64,000 bases of DNA from NCBI RefSeq assembly GCF_017309185.1, contig NZ_JAEKJZ010000001.1:1736001-1800000 (forward strand), given 5' to 3'. The DNA comes from Roseibium aggregatum. GTDB taxonomy: Bacteria > Pseudomonadota > Alphaproteobacteria > Rhizobiales > Stappiaceae. Every line of letters starts with the position of its first letter. Position 1 is the first letter of the stretch. Below the pieces are notes generated by a model. The model had not been told where the DNA came from. It made no database searches and was given only the letters and a program-made list of their open reading frames with translations. This document shows positions 49,910 to 59,013 of the stretch, in pieces. The translations under genes were made by a program, and so were the position numbers.

Positions 49910-52420
49910 ATGATGAATCTCTCAGAATACCGCAGCACCGCCTCGCGCCTTGCCGATTACCTGCCCTGGGTGGCGCTGGTCGGGGAGGGCGTGGTCCTCA
50001 ACAAGGACGGCTCGTTCCAGAGAACGGCTAACTTTCGGGGTCCCGATCTCGACAGCGCCGTTGCGGCAGAACTGGTCGCGGTGGCAGGACGGCTGAACAA
50101 CGCCTTCCGCCGCCTCGGTTCGGGTTGGGCGATCTTTGTTGAAGCACAGCGCTCTGAGGCCGCGACCTATCCGGTAAGCAACTTCCCGGATGCAGCTTCC
50201 GCGCTGGTCGATGCCGAGCGCAGAGCCGAATTCGAAGAGGACGAGAGCCACTTCGTTTCCGACTACCTCCTGACGCTTCTCTGGCTTCCACCTGCGGAGG
50301 ACGCGGCACGCTCAGAATCCTGGCTCTACGAGGGCCGCGAAACCTCGGGTGTGAACCCTTGGGAACAGGTGCGCGGCTTCATCGATCGTACCGATCGCGT
50401 GTTGGCGCTGCTCGACGGCTTCCTGCCGGACTGCCACTGGCTCGATGACGCAGCTACGCTGACCTATCTGCATTCGACGATTTCGACCAACCGGCACCGC
50501 GTGCGCGTACCCGAGGTGCCGGTCTATCTCGACGCGCTCTTGCCCGACCAGCCGCTGGCAGGCGGGCTGGAGCCGCGCCTGGGCAATCATCATCTCCGCG
50601 TGCTGACGATCACAGGCTTTCCCGGCGCCACGACCCCGGGCCTGCTCGACGAGTTGAACCGGCTGGCCTTTCCCTATCGCTGGTCGACCCGGGCCATCAT
50701 CATGGACAAGCTGGATGCAACCAAGCTGCTGACCCGGATACGTCGTCAGTGGTTTGCCAAACGCAAGAGCATCGCCGCGATCCTCAAGGAAGTGATGACC
50801 AACGAGCAATCTGCACTGGTCGATACCGACGCGGCGAACAAGGCCGCTGATGCGGACATGGCTCTGCAGGAACTCGGCGCTGATGTGGCCGGCATGGCCT
50901 ATGTCACCGCGACGATCACGGTCTGGGACGAGGATGTCCGCCGCGCTGACGAGAAGCTGCGGATGGTCGAGAAGATCGTCCAGTCCCGCGATTTCACCGT
51001 CATGGTCGAGACGGTCAATGCGGTCGATGCTTGGCTCGGAAGTTTGCCCGGGCATGCCTATGCCAATGTTCGCCAGCCTCCCATCAGCACATTGAATCTC
51101 GCCCATATGATCCCGCTCTCGGCGATCTGGGCGGGCGAGGCGCAGGACGAGCATTTCGGCGACGCTCCGTTGCTCTACGGCAGGACCGAAGGCTCCACCC
51201 CGTTCCGGTTTTCTCTGCATGTGGGGGATGTCGGGCACACCCTGGTCGTCGGCCCGACCGGCGCGGGCAAATCCGTATTGCTGGCGCTGATGGCGCTGCA
51301 GTTCCGGCGGTATCCGCGCAGCCAGGTCTTCGCCTTCGACTTCGGCGGCTCGATCCGCGCCGCCTCGCTCGCCATGGGCGGCGACTGGCATGACCTCGGC
51401 GGAGAGCTGACCGACGCGGACGAGAACTCCGTCTCGCTGCAACCGCTGGCCCGCATTCACGAGACGTCGGAGCGCGCCTGGGCGGCCGACTGGATCGTCG
51501 CCATCCTGACACGCGAGAACATCCAGATCACCCCGGATGTGAAGGAACATATCTGGACGGCACTGACCTCGCTGGCCTCGGCGCCTGTCGGGGAACGGAC
51601 TATGACAGGCCTTGCGGTCCTGCTGCAATCCAACGACTTGAAGCAGGCGCTCCGCGCATACTGCGTGGGTGGACCCTATGGTCGGCTGCTCGATGCCGAG
51701 GCCGAACAGCTGGGATCGGCGGATGTGCAGGCCTTCGAGATCGAGGGGCTGGTGGGAACCGGCGCGGCGCCCGCCGTCCTCTCTTACCTGTTCCACCGGA
51801 TCGGTGATCGGCTCGATGGACGCCCCACGCTGCTCATCATCGACGAGGGTTGGCTCGCGCTCGATGACGATGCCTTCGCGGAGCAACTCCGCGAATGGCT
51901 GAAGACGCTGAGGAAGAAGAACGCCTCGGTGATCTTCGCGACGCAAAGCCTTAGCGACATTGATGGCAGCACCATCGCGCCTGCGATCATCGAAAGTTGC
52001 CCGACACGGCTCCTGTTGCCCAACGAGCGGGCCATCGAGCCGCAGATCACGGCCATCTATCGTCGCTTTGGCCTCAATGACCGGCAGATCGAGATCCTCG
52101 CGCGGGCCACGCCCAAGCGCGACTACTACTGTCAGTCGCGGCGTGGCAACCGGCTGTTCGAACTGGGCCTCAGCGAGGTCGGGCTCGCACTCTGCGCGGC
52201 TTCCGCCAAATCGGATCAGGCTCTGATTGCCGAGATCTGTTCCGAGCACGGCCGAGACGGCTTCCTCGCCGCTTGGCTGACGGCGCATGGCCTCGATTGG
52301 GCTGCCGAGCTGATCCCCGTCCTCACCAATCTCGCCATCGACGCAGAGGGGGTCTCTCCGGCCGCCGCTGTTGTTGAGGACGCCGACATCGACACTGAAG
52401 AAGAGGAAGTTACACCATGA
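49910..52420 (+). CDS. trbE: TrbE, VirB4-like ATPase
   Basis: An 836-residue VirB4-family ATPase, the largest energiser of the channel. Walker A VGPTGAGKS at about 446-454, Walker B LLIIDEGWLALDDD, and C-terminal ASVIFATQSLSDIDGS. Full length. ATG 49910 is followed by a second ATG. Stop overlaps trbJ by 4 bases. Confidence 0.95.
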   Translation: MMNLSEYRSTASRLADYLPWVALVGEGVVLNKDGSFQRTANFRGPDLDSAVAAELVAVAGRLNNAFRRLGSGWAIFVEAQRSEAATYPVSNFPDAASALVDAERRAEFEEDESHFVSDYLLTLLWLPPAEDAARSESWLYEGRETSGVNPWEQVRGFIDRTDRVLALLDGFLPDCHWLDDAATLTYLHSTISTNRHRVRVPEVPVYLDALLPDQPLAGGLEPRLGNHHLRVLTITGFPGATTPGLLDELNRLAFPYRWSTRAIIMDKLDATKLLTRIRRQWFAKRKSIAAILKEVMTNEQSALVDTDAANKAADADMALQELGADVAGMAYVTATITVWDEDVRRADEKLRMVEKIVQSRDFTVMVETVNAVDAWLGSLPGHAYANVRQPPISTLNLAHMIPLSAIWAGEAQDEHFGDAPLLYGRTEGSTPFRFSLHVGDVGHTLVVGPTGAGKSVLLALMALQFRRYPRSQVFAFDFGGSIRAASLAMGGDWHDLGGELTDADENSVSLQPLARIHETSERAWAADWIVAILTRENIQITPDVKEHIWTALTSLASAPVGERTMTGLAVLLQSNDLKQALRAYCVGGPYGRLLDAEAEQLGSADVQAFEIEGLVGTGAAPAVLSYLFHRIGDRLDGRPTLLIIDEGWLALDDDAFAEQLREWLKTLRKKNASVIFATQSLSDIDGSTIAPAIIESCPTRLLLPNERAIEPQITAIYRRFGLNDRQIEILARATPKRDYYCQSRRGNRLFELGLSEVGLALCAASAKSDQALIAEICSEHGRDGFLAAWLTAHGLDWAAELIPVLTNLAIDAEGVSPAAAVVEDADIDTEEEEVTP

Positions 52421-53193
52421 CACGCAAGATCACGCCCCGGTTGGCCGGCCCGTCGTTGCTCGCCCTCGCGCTGGCGATGCCCATGGCGCCCATCGCAGCG
52501 CCGCCCGCCCATGCGCTCTTCGGCATCGGCGGCGGTCCGTTCATCGTCTACGACCCGACCAACCACGCGGAAAATCTCCTGACCGCGGCGCGCGCTCTGG
52601 AGCAGATCAACAACCAGATCGCACAGCTCCAGAATGAAGCGCAGATGCTGATCAACCAGGCGCGCAATCTCGCCAACCTGCCGTATTCCGCGCTTCAGCA
52701 GATCCAGCAGAACGTCAGCCGCACGCAGCAGCTCCTGGCGCAGGCGCAGAACATCGCCTTCGATGTGCAGAGCATCGACCAGATGTTCCAGCAGGACTAT
52801 GGCAACCTTTCCCTGACGGCGACCGACCAGCAACTGATTGCCGAGGCCCGGTCCCGTTGGGAAAACACCGTCGGCGGCCTGCAGGATGCCATGCGCGTGC
52901 AGGCCGGTGTCGTCGGCAACATCGATGCCAACCGCGCAGAGATGTCCGCGCTCGTGGGGCAGAGCCAGAACGCGGTCGGTGCTCTGCAGGCCACGCAGGC
53001 GGGCAACCAACTCCTCGCACTGCAATCGCAGCAGCTCTCGGACCTGATCGCGGTGATCTCGGCAAACGGTCGCGCCAATGCGCTGTCCGAGGCCGAGCGC
53101 GCCACCGCTGCAGAACAGGGCCGCATCCAGCGCGAGCGCTTCCTGACGCCGGGCGCGGGTTACCAACCCGGCAACGCGCAGATGTTCAACTAA
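52417..53193 (+). CDS. trbJ: TrbJ, VirB5-like protein
   Basis: A 258-residue periplasmic protein with signal peptide (LLALALAMPMAPIAAPPAHA), then FIVYDPTNHAENLLTAARALEQINNQIAQLQNEAQML and a long Gln-rich helical region. VirB5-like minor pilus component; in IncP plasmids TrbJ is linked with entry exclusion. Confidence 0.93.
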   Translation: MTRKITPRLAGPSLLALALAMPMAPIAAPPAHALFGIGGGPFIVYDPTNHAENLLTAARALEQINNQIAQLQNEAQMLINQARNLANLPYSALQQIQQNVSRTQQLLAQAQNIAFDVQSIDQMFQQDYGNLSLTATDQQLIAEARSRWENTVGGLQDAMRVQAGVVGNIDANRAEMSALVGQSQNAVGALQATQAGNQLLALQSQQLSDLIAVISANGRANALSEAERATAAEQGRIQRERFLTPGAGYQPGNAQMFN

Positions 53194-53211
53194 GGCCGGG
53201 AGGGGGAGACG

Positions 53212-53499
53212 ATGGAGGGGAAGGTGCTGGCCCGGATCGCGGCCATCGTGTTTGTGGCGATCGCGATCACCGCCACGGTGATCGAGATGACACGCGAAGA
53301 AGATCCCGTGCCGGCCAGCACCGCGCCCGCGCTCCAGCCGCCGGCCGACCCGTTGCGCGCGACGCTTCGCCATTGCCAGCAACTCGGCGAGGCCGCCGCC
53401 AGCAATGCGGATTGCCTCGCCGCCTGGGCAGAGAACCGCGACCGGTTCCTCGGCCGGACGCCTGCATCTGAAACGCCGCAGCATTCGGGAGACCAATGA
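53212..53499 (+). CDS. trbK-alt: TrbK-alt small membrane protein
   Basis: A 95-residue protein with one N-terminal membrane segment (ARIAAIVFVAIAITATVI) and the conserved C-terminal CQQLGEAAASNADCLAAWAENRDRF. This is the alternative TrbK of alphaproteobacterial ICEs, probably an entry-exclusion or channel-associated protein. Directly between trbJ and trbL. Confidence 0.88.
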   Translation: MEGKVLARIAAIVFVAIAITATVIEMTREEDPVPASTAPALQPPADPLRATLRHCQQLGEAAASNADCLAAWAENRDRFLGRTPASETPQHSGDQ

Positions 53500-53502
53500 G
53501 CC

Positions 53503-54852
53503 ATGGGTGGAACCGGCGTCATCGACAACTTCCTGGGCATCTTCACCAGCTACATCGACAGCGGGTTTGGGCTGCTCGGGGGTGAGGTGGCCTTCATCGC
53601 CACCACGCTGATCGTCATCGACGTGACGCTGGCGGCCCTGTTCTGGGCCTGGGGCGCCGATGACGACATCATCGCCCGACTGGTGAAGAAGACACTCTTT
53701 GTCGGGGTCTTCGCCTATATCATCTCCAACTGGAACAACCTCGCCCGGATCGTCTTCGAGAGCTTCGCGGGCCTTGGTCTGATGGCCTCGGGCACCGGAT
53801 TTTCCGCCGCCGATCTTCTGCGCCCCGGCCGCGTCGCCCAGACCGGGCTCGAGGCCGGACGACCGCTTCTCGAGAGCATCTCCGATCTGATGGGCTGGGT
53901 CGCGGTCTTCGAGAACCTCGTTCAGATCCTCTGCCTGTTCTTCGCCTGGGCGCTGGTGATCCTCGCCTTCTTCATCCTCGCGGTGCAGCTCTTCGTCACC
54001 CTGATCGAGTTCAAGCTCACGACCCTTGCGGGCTTCGTGCTGATCCCCTTCGGCCTCTTCGGCAAGACCGCTTTCATGGCCGAGCGCGTGCTGGGCAACG
54101 TCATCTCTTCCGGCATCAAGGTCCTGGTCCTCGCCGTGATCATCGGCATCGGATCGACGCTCTTCGGCCAGTTCACCATGGGTTTCGGGGGCGTGACGCC
54201 GACCATCGATGACGCCATGGCGATTGTGCTGGCTGCCCTGTCTCTGCTGGGCCTCGGTATCTTCGGCCCCGGCATCGCCTCGGGTCTGGTGTCCGGCGGG
54301 CCGCAACTCAGCGCGGGGGCGGCCATAGGTACCGGCCTTGCCGTTGGTGGCGCTGCGATCGGGGCCGGAGGGGCAACCATGCTCGCAGCACGCGGAGCCG
54401 GATCTGCACTCTCCGGAGGCGCCGCCCTCGCACGCGGCGGCGCGGCCGCGGCGGGCGCTGCCTCGAGCGCCTACACGTTCGGTTCGATGGGCGGAGGAGG
54501 TCTCGCGGGCGGGATGGCTGGTGTAGCGCGCGCCGGGGCCGCCGCCTCGGCATCACCGCTCAAGAAGGCGTCCTCTCGCGCGGCTGGCGGCATCCAGTCC
54601 AGCTACGCCGAGGGCGTCAAGGGCGGTGTTGCGGCGACGGGCGGAACCACCTCGATGGGCACGGTCGGCGGAGCGGCGCCCGTGCCTTCTTCCAGCCCGT
54701 CCGCCTCCGATGGCCCGCCAGCCTGGGCGAAGCGCATGCGCCATAGCCAGGCCGTGAGCCACGGCGTGCGCGCTGCCGCCCATGCCGTCCGGTCTGGTGA
54801 CAGCCACGGCTCGGGCACCTCCGTCAATCTCTCCGAAAGGGATCGCTCATGA
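53503..54852 (+). CDS. trbL: TrbL, VirB6-like polytopic membrane protein
   Basis: A 449-residue channel protein with about six hydrophobic segments in the first 270 residues (e.g. IIARLVKKTLFVGVFAYIISNW, ALVILAFFILAVQLFVTLIEF) and a Gly/Ala/Ser-rich C-terminal third, as in the family. ATG 53503 follows the trbK-alt stop by a few bases. Stop overlaps trbF. Confidence 0.94.
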   Translation: MGGTGVIDNFLGIFTSYIDSGFGLLGGEVAFIATTLIVIDVTLAALFWAWGADDDIIARLVKKTLFVGVFAYIISNWNNLARIVFESFAGLGLMASGTGFSAADLLRPGRVAQTGLEAGRPLLESISDLMGWVAVFENLVQILCLFFAWALVILAFFILAVQLFVTLIEFKLTTLAGFVLIPFGLFGKTAFMAERVLGNVISSGIKVLVLAVIIGIGSTLFGQFTMGFGGVTPTIDDAMAIVLAALSLLGLGIFGPGIASGLVSGGPQLSAGAAIGTGLAVGGAAIGAGGATMLAARGAGSALSGGAALARGGAAAAGAASSAYTFGSMGGGGLAGGMAGVARAGAAASASPLKKASSRAAGGIQSSYAEGVKGGVAATGGTTSMGTVGGAAPVPSSSPSASDGPPAWAKRMRHSQAVSHGVRAAAHAVRSGDSHGSGTSVNLSERDRS

Positions 54853-55538
54853 ACCTCTTCAGGCGCTCAGCCACTCATTATGGCAAGACACCTCAGCCAG
54901 AGACGCCTTACCAGAAGGCCGCGCAGGTCTGGGACGAGCGTATCGGCTCCGCCCGCGTTCAGGCCCGCAACTGGCGCTACATGGCCTTCGGCAGCCTGAT
55001 CCTCGCGGCGGGGTTTGCTGGTGCCCTGGTCTGGCAGTCCGCGCGTGGCACGGTCGTGCCCTGGGTCGTTCAGGTCGACGCGCTCGGTGAGGCCCAGACC
55101 GTCGCTCCGGCTTCCGCCGATTACGAGCCGACCGATCCGCAGATCGCCTTCCATCTCGGCCGCTTCATCGAACAGGTCCGGTCGATTCCGGCCGACCCGA
55201 TCATCGTGCGGCAGAACTGGCTGCGCGCCTATGAGTTCACCACGGATCGTGGGGCGGCCGCGCTGAACGACTATGCCCGCGCCAACGACCCGTTCACCCG
55301 CGTCGGCCGTCAACAGATCGCCGTCGAGGTGTCCTCCGTCATCCGGGCCTCACCGGGATCGTTCCGCGTTGCCTGGACCGAGCGCCACTACGAGAACGGT
55401 CAGCTTTCCACGACCGAGCGTTGGACCGCGATCCTGACCGTCGTGATCCAGACCCCGCGCAGCGCCGAGCGCCTGCGCGCCAATCCCCTCGGTATCTACG
55501 TCAATGCGATCTCCTGGTCGCGGGAGATGAGCCAATGA
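54849..55538 (+). CDS. trbF: TrbF, VirB8-like protein
   Basis: A 229-residue bitopic inner-membrane protein: FRRSATHYGKTPQPETPYQKAAQVWDERIGSA, one membrane segment (MAFGSLILAAGFAGALVW), and the VirB8 periplasmic domain (FRVAWTERHYENGQLSTTERWTAILTVVI, NPLGIYVNAISWSREM). Four-base overlaps with both neighbours. Confidence 0.95.
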   Translation: MNLFRRSATHYGKTPQPETPYQKAAQVWDERIGSARVQARNWRYMAFGSLILAAGFAGALVWQSARGTVVPWVVQVDALGEAQTVAPASADYEPTDPQIAFHLGRFIEQVRSIPADPIIVRQNWLRAYEFTTDRGAAALNDYARANDPFTRVGRQQIAVEVSSVIRASPGSFRVAWTERHYENGQLSTTERWTAILTVVIQTPRSAERLRANPLGIYVNAISWSREMSQ

Positions 55539-56545
55539 CTGAACAGCATCTTCATGCAATCAGGTCTCCGGGTGTCAATAAGCCCACCTTGGTGGCCTTG
55601 CTGCTGTCCGCGTCCGTGCTGACGGGGTGTGCCACTAACCGGGTGCCGGAATTCAGCTACGACGAGTCCGTGCCGCCGCTGCCCACTCCGCCCGCCTCGG
55701 CTGCCGAGGAACACCCTCGGCCCTTGCACACGCCGCCAGTCTGGACAGTGGCGCATGGCGGAGCGGCGGCGGGCACACCGACCGGCCGTATCGAAAACGC
55801 CAATGCCGCCGCCCGGGTCGAGCCGCGCCGCGAGGGCTATTACAACGCCATCCAGATCTATCCCTGGTCGGAAGGCGCGCTCTATCAGGTCTATGCCGCA
55901 CCGGGTCAGATCACCAATATTGCACTCGAGCCGGGCGAGCGTCTGACCGGCGCGGGGCCGATCGCCGCAGGGGATACCACGCGCTGGATCATCGGCGACA
56001 CGGAGAGCGGGTCCGGATCAACCGCCCGCGTCCACATCCTCGTCAAACCGACGCGGGACGACATCTCGACCAATCTGGTGATCAGCACTGACAGGCGGGT
56101 GTATACGATCGAGTTGCGTGCGCGCGAGGCGCTCTACATGCCCTCCGTCGCCTGGGCTTATCCGGCTGCGCCCCGTGGTGGGCGACAGGCTGTGGCGACC
56201 GCGCCGACCATCCCGGCGCCGTCGGCCCGTAATCATCGTTACGGCTTGCAGATCCAGGGTGAAATGCCGCCCTGGCGCCCGGTCTCGGTCTTTGACGATG
56301 GCCGTCGCGTCTATGTCGTCTTCCCGGCTGGCATCGCCCAGGGCGAAATGCCGCCGCTCTTCGTTCTCGGCGCCGATGGAGAGCCGCAGATCGTCAACAG
56401 CCGTATCCACCGGAACGTGCTGATCGTGGATCGCCTCTTCGGCGCCGCCGAGCTCCGGCTGGGGGCCGGAGACCGCCAGCAGGCGGTCCGTATCGTGCGC
56501 ATGGAGGAGGGCGAGGCGGATGCGCGAAGGGGAGGGGCGTCATGA
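55535..56545 (+). CDS. trbG: TrbG, VirB9-like protein
   Basis: A 336-residue VirB9-type protein with a lipoprotein-like signal (LLLSASVLTGCAT), N-terminal beta domain (YPWSEGALYQVYAAPGQITNIALEPGE) and C-terminal region (PVSVFDDGRRVYVVFP, RNVLIVDRLF). ATG 55535 overlaps the trbF stop; the longer frame from 55421 is a shadow. Confidence 0.95.
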   Translation: MTEQHLHAIRSPGVNKPTLVALLLSASVLTGCATNRVPEFSYDESVPPLPTPPASAAEEHPRPLHTPPVWTVAHGGAAAGTPTGRIENANAAARVEPRREGYYNAIQIYPWSEGALYQVYAAPGQITNIALEPGERLTGAGPIAAGDTTRWIIGDTESGSGSTARVHILVKPTRDDISTNLVISTDRRVYTIELRAREALYMPSVAWAYPAAPRGGRQAVATAPTIPAPSARNHRYGLQIQGEMPPWRPVSVFDDGRRVYVVFPAGIAQGEMPPLFVLGADGEPQIVNSRIHRNVLIVDRLFGAAELRLGAGDRQQAVRIVRMEEGEADARRGGAS

Positions 56546-57663
56546 GTGACACCGATCCTGCAGCTCCGATGCGTCTGCGCCCCGATCCGCCGCGCGTGAC
56601 GAGGCTGTCGCGCAAGGTTCTGGCCGGCGTCGGGGCGGTCGCTCTGTTCGGCATTGGAGGCGCGCTGATCTATGCGCTCCAGACCCATGAGGCTGGGCCG
56701 GGAGGTGGAGAACTCTATTCCATCGACAACCGACCGGCAGCGGACGGCCTGGAAGGGTTGCCGTCCGACTATTCCGGACCGGTTCTGGGACCCGCACTGC
56801 CCGGTGACCTCGGGCGGCCGATCCTCGATGCGCAGGAGCGGGGAGTGCCCGTGGGCCCTCCGCCGATTGTGGGCCCGAATGTCGATCCGGACGCGGAGCG
56901 CCGCAGGGCAGAGGAGGAAACAGCGCGTCTGAGCGGTGTCTTTTTCCAGACGGCGTCTGGCAGGGAAACGACGGCCGGGGTCGGCGTGAACCTTCCGGGC
57001 CTGGGCGGCACCGAACAACCCGAGGGCAGCCGGCATACGGCTTTCCTCAACGGTCCGGTGGACCGGCAAACCGTCGCATCGGATCGCATTCAGCCGCCAG
57101 CCTCGCCGTACATCCTTCAGGCCGGAGCGGTGATCCCGGCCGCGCTCATCACCGGCATTCGCTCCGATCTCCCCGGCCAGATCACCGCGCAGGTCACCGA
57201 GAATGTCTATGACAGCCCGACCGGATCGCTGCTGCTGATCCCACAAGGAACCCGCATCATCGGCCAATACGATGACGGTTTGACGTTCGGCCAACGCCGC
57301 GTGCTGCTGGTCTGGAACCGCCTGATCCTTCCCGGCGGTCAATCCATTGTTCTCGAACGTTTGCCGGGGGCGGATGTGAGCGGCTATGCCGGCCTCGAGG
57401 ATGGCGTTGACTACCACTGGTGGGCTCTTATGCGCGCAGCGGGTCTGTCCACGCTGCTCGCGATCGGCGCGGACCTCGCCACCGATGACGAAGACCGCCT
57501 GGTCCAGGCGATCCGCGATGGTGCTGTGGACACGATCAACCAGGCCGGTCAGCAGATCGTCCAGCGTCAGTTGCAGGTCGCGCCGACGCTGACCATCCGT
57601 CCGGGGTTCCCGGTCAGGATCATCGTCACCCGCGATCTGGTATTCGAACCCGCAGGAGGTTGA
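56542..57663 (+). CDS. trbI: TrbI, VirB10-like protein
   Basis: A 373-residue VirB10-type channel scaffold: one N-terminal membrane segment (VLAGVGAVALFGIGGALIYAL), a Pro-rich linker and the C-terminal TrbI domain (YILQAGAVIPAALITGIRSDLPGQ, SLLLIPQGTRIIGQYD, GFPVRIIVTRDLVF). Full length. Confidence 0.95.
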   Translation: MSDTDPAAPMRLRPDPPRVTRLSRKVLAGVGAVALFGIGGALIYALQTHEAGPGGGELYSIDNRPAADGLEGLPSDYSGPVLGPALPGDLGRPILDAQERGVPVGPPPIVGPNVDPDAERRRAEEETARLSGVFFQTASGRETTAGVGVNLPGLGGTEQPEGSRHTAFLNGPVDRQTVASDRIQPPASPYILQAGAVIPAALITGIRSDLPGQITAQVTENVYDSPTGSLLLIPQGTRIIGQYDDGLTFGQRRVLLVWNRLILPGGQSIVLERLPGADVSGYAGLEDGVDYHWWALMRAAGLSTLLAIGADLATDDEDRLVQAIRDGAVDTINQAGQQIVQRQLQVAPTLTIRPGFPVRIIVTRDLVFEPAGG

Positions 57664-57665
57664 TC

Positions 57666-57905
57666 ATGACTAAACTGAAGCTTGGGCCGTTGCCCGATGA
57701 CAAGCCGGTGAAGGTGACATTGGAACTGCCCGCGCCGCTTCACCGCGATTTGATCGCCTATGCCGAGGTGCTGGGGCGGGAGACTGGGCAGCCTATAAGT
57801 GATCCTGTTCGGTTGGTCGTGCCGATGCTCGAAAGATTCATGACAACGGATCGTGGGTTTGCGAAGGCGCGGCGCTCTGTTCAGGTGCCGAAGGCTGAGA
57901 CCTGA
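57666..57905 (+). CDS. DUF2274 protein
   Basis: A 79-residue DUF2274 protein (LKLGPLPDDKPVKVTLELPAPLHRDLIAYAEVLG, RLVVPMLERFM), with an RHH-like look, that closes the trb operon in most ICEs of this type. Function unknown. Its last 68 bases overlap the 3' end of the convergent LysR gene. Confidence 0.9.
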   Translation: MTKLKLGPLPDDKPVKVTLELPAPLHRDLIAYAEVLGRETGQPISDPVRLVVPMLERFMTTDRGFAKARRSVQVPKAET

Positions 57906-58803
57906 CGGCCATCGATTTCGCGAGACTGAGCAGCCGACGAAATGCAGGGTTGTCATTTCTCGCCGACCAAACTGCGGAGAAAGGAACCAACTCTCCCGAA
58001 ATTGGGCGGTAAGTGACACCGGGGAACTGCGCCACGGTCATTGCCTCACACACCAGTGTAAGTCCACGGCCAAGTGCGACCAAAGGCAGTAAGTTGTCCA
58101 ACCCGACTTCTTGAACTTCAATGTAGGGGCATCCACCAAGGCCTACTAGTTCGCGAACAAGGTGCGCGCGAACTTCGTCTCCCGATGCGGAGGCACTTAC
58201 GATGAAGGTTTCCCCGACCAAGTTGCGCCAAACCAGAGTATCGTGGTCTGCAAGTGAATGATAATTTGGCAAGGCTACGAAGACACGTTCTGACCATAGT
58301 TGTGAGTGCTCGCAGTCGCGCAATTCCGGCGTCCCGGCCAGAAAGGCGACGTCGAGGCGCAAGCGTCGGATCTCTGAGGCAAGCTCTTCTGCAGGCCCGT
58401 CAATCATCTCTATCTGAACATCCTGGTGGAGCGCACAATATTCCCTTAAAAGTCTTGCGAGAAATCCCCAGGCAATGGAGGAATAGATTCCTATTCTCAC
58501 AAACCCGTGCTCGCCTCGACCGACCGCTGCAACATCATGGGTACCTGCGTCAACTGTCTCGAGCGTCTTGCGGGCTGTCGTCAAAAAGCGCTGCCCTGCA
58601 AAAGTCTCGGAGATACCCCACGAGTGTCGATGAAACAATGAAGCACCGATACGGTCTTCGAGTTCCGCGATACATCGGCTGATCGTCGATTGTGACAATC
58701 CAAGCACAACACCCGCCTTGCGAAAGCTGCCCTGCTCGACCGCTGCGATGAAGTGGCGAATATGGCGTAACTCGATTTCTTGTCGCTTTGGACCCTCTTT
58801 CAA
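57838..58803 (-). CDS. LysR-family transcriptional regulator
   Basis: A 321-residue LysR regulator: helix-turn-helix ELRHIRHFIAAVEQGSFRKAGVVLGLSQSTISRCIAELEDRIGASLFHR and a substrate-binding domain starting near residue 90. A LysR gene convergent to the trb operon is common in these ICEs. Signal unknown; targets could be the trb genes or the adjacent cargo. The 3' ends of the two genes overlap by 68 bases. Confidence 0.9.
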   Translation of the reverse strand: MKEGPKRQEIELRHIRHFIAAVEQGSFRKAGVVLGLSQSTISRCIAELEDRIGASLFHRHSWGISETFAGQRFLTTARKTLETVDAGTHDVAAVGRGEHGFVRIGIYSSIAWGFLARLLREYCALHQDVQIEMIDGPAEELASEIRRLRLDVAFLAGTPELRDCEHSQLWSERVFVALPNYHSLADHDTLVWRNLVGETFIVSASASGDEVRAHLVRELVGLGGCPYIEVQEVGLDNLLPLVALGRGLTLVCEAMTVAQFPGVTYRPISGELVPFSAVWSARNDNPAFRRLLSLAKSMAVRSQPSAPEQSAAPSQTHDPLS

Positions 58804-59013
58804 ACCAGGATTCCTTATAGGCAGATGGTGATTTTGTCCCCTTCGAGGAAATAGACAGCACTCACGATTAACAGGTTTTCGGATCGGACAATGCCTCTCA
58901 AGAACGGGAGAGACTTGTGTTAAGCGGTTCTTCCGGGTCCAAGTATTTTATTTCGTTTTTCTGTTTGCCCCGATATTCTCATCAGTAGGCCGATGAATTT
59001 CTGATTGCACCGG

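Noticed and set aside
50312..52423. Long minus-strand open frame (703 codons) opposite trbE
   Set aside because: It mirrors the trbE gene in a GC-rich region and its translation is low-complexity Arg/Asp/Gly text with no fold pattern; trbE is unmistakable.
52216..54306. Long minus-strand open frame (696 codons) opposite trbJ/trbK/trbL
   Set aside because: Shadow of three recognised trb genes with His/Glu/Gln-rich nonsense composition.
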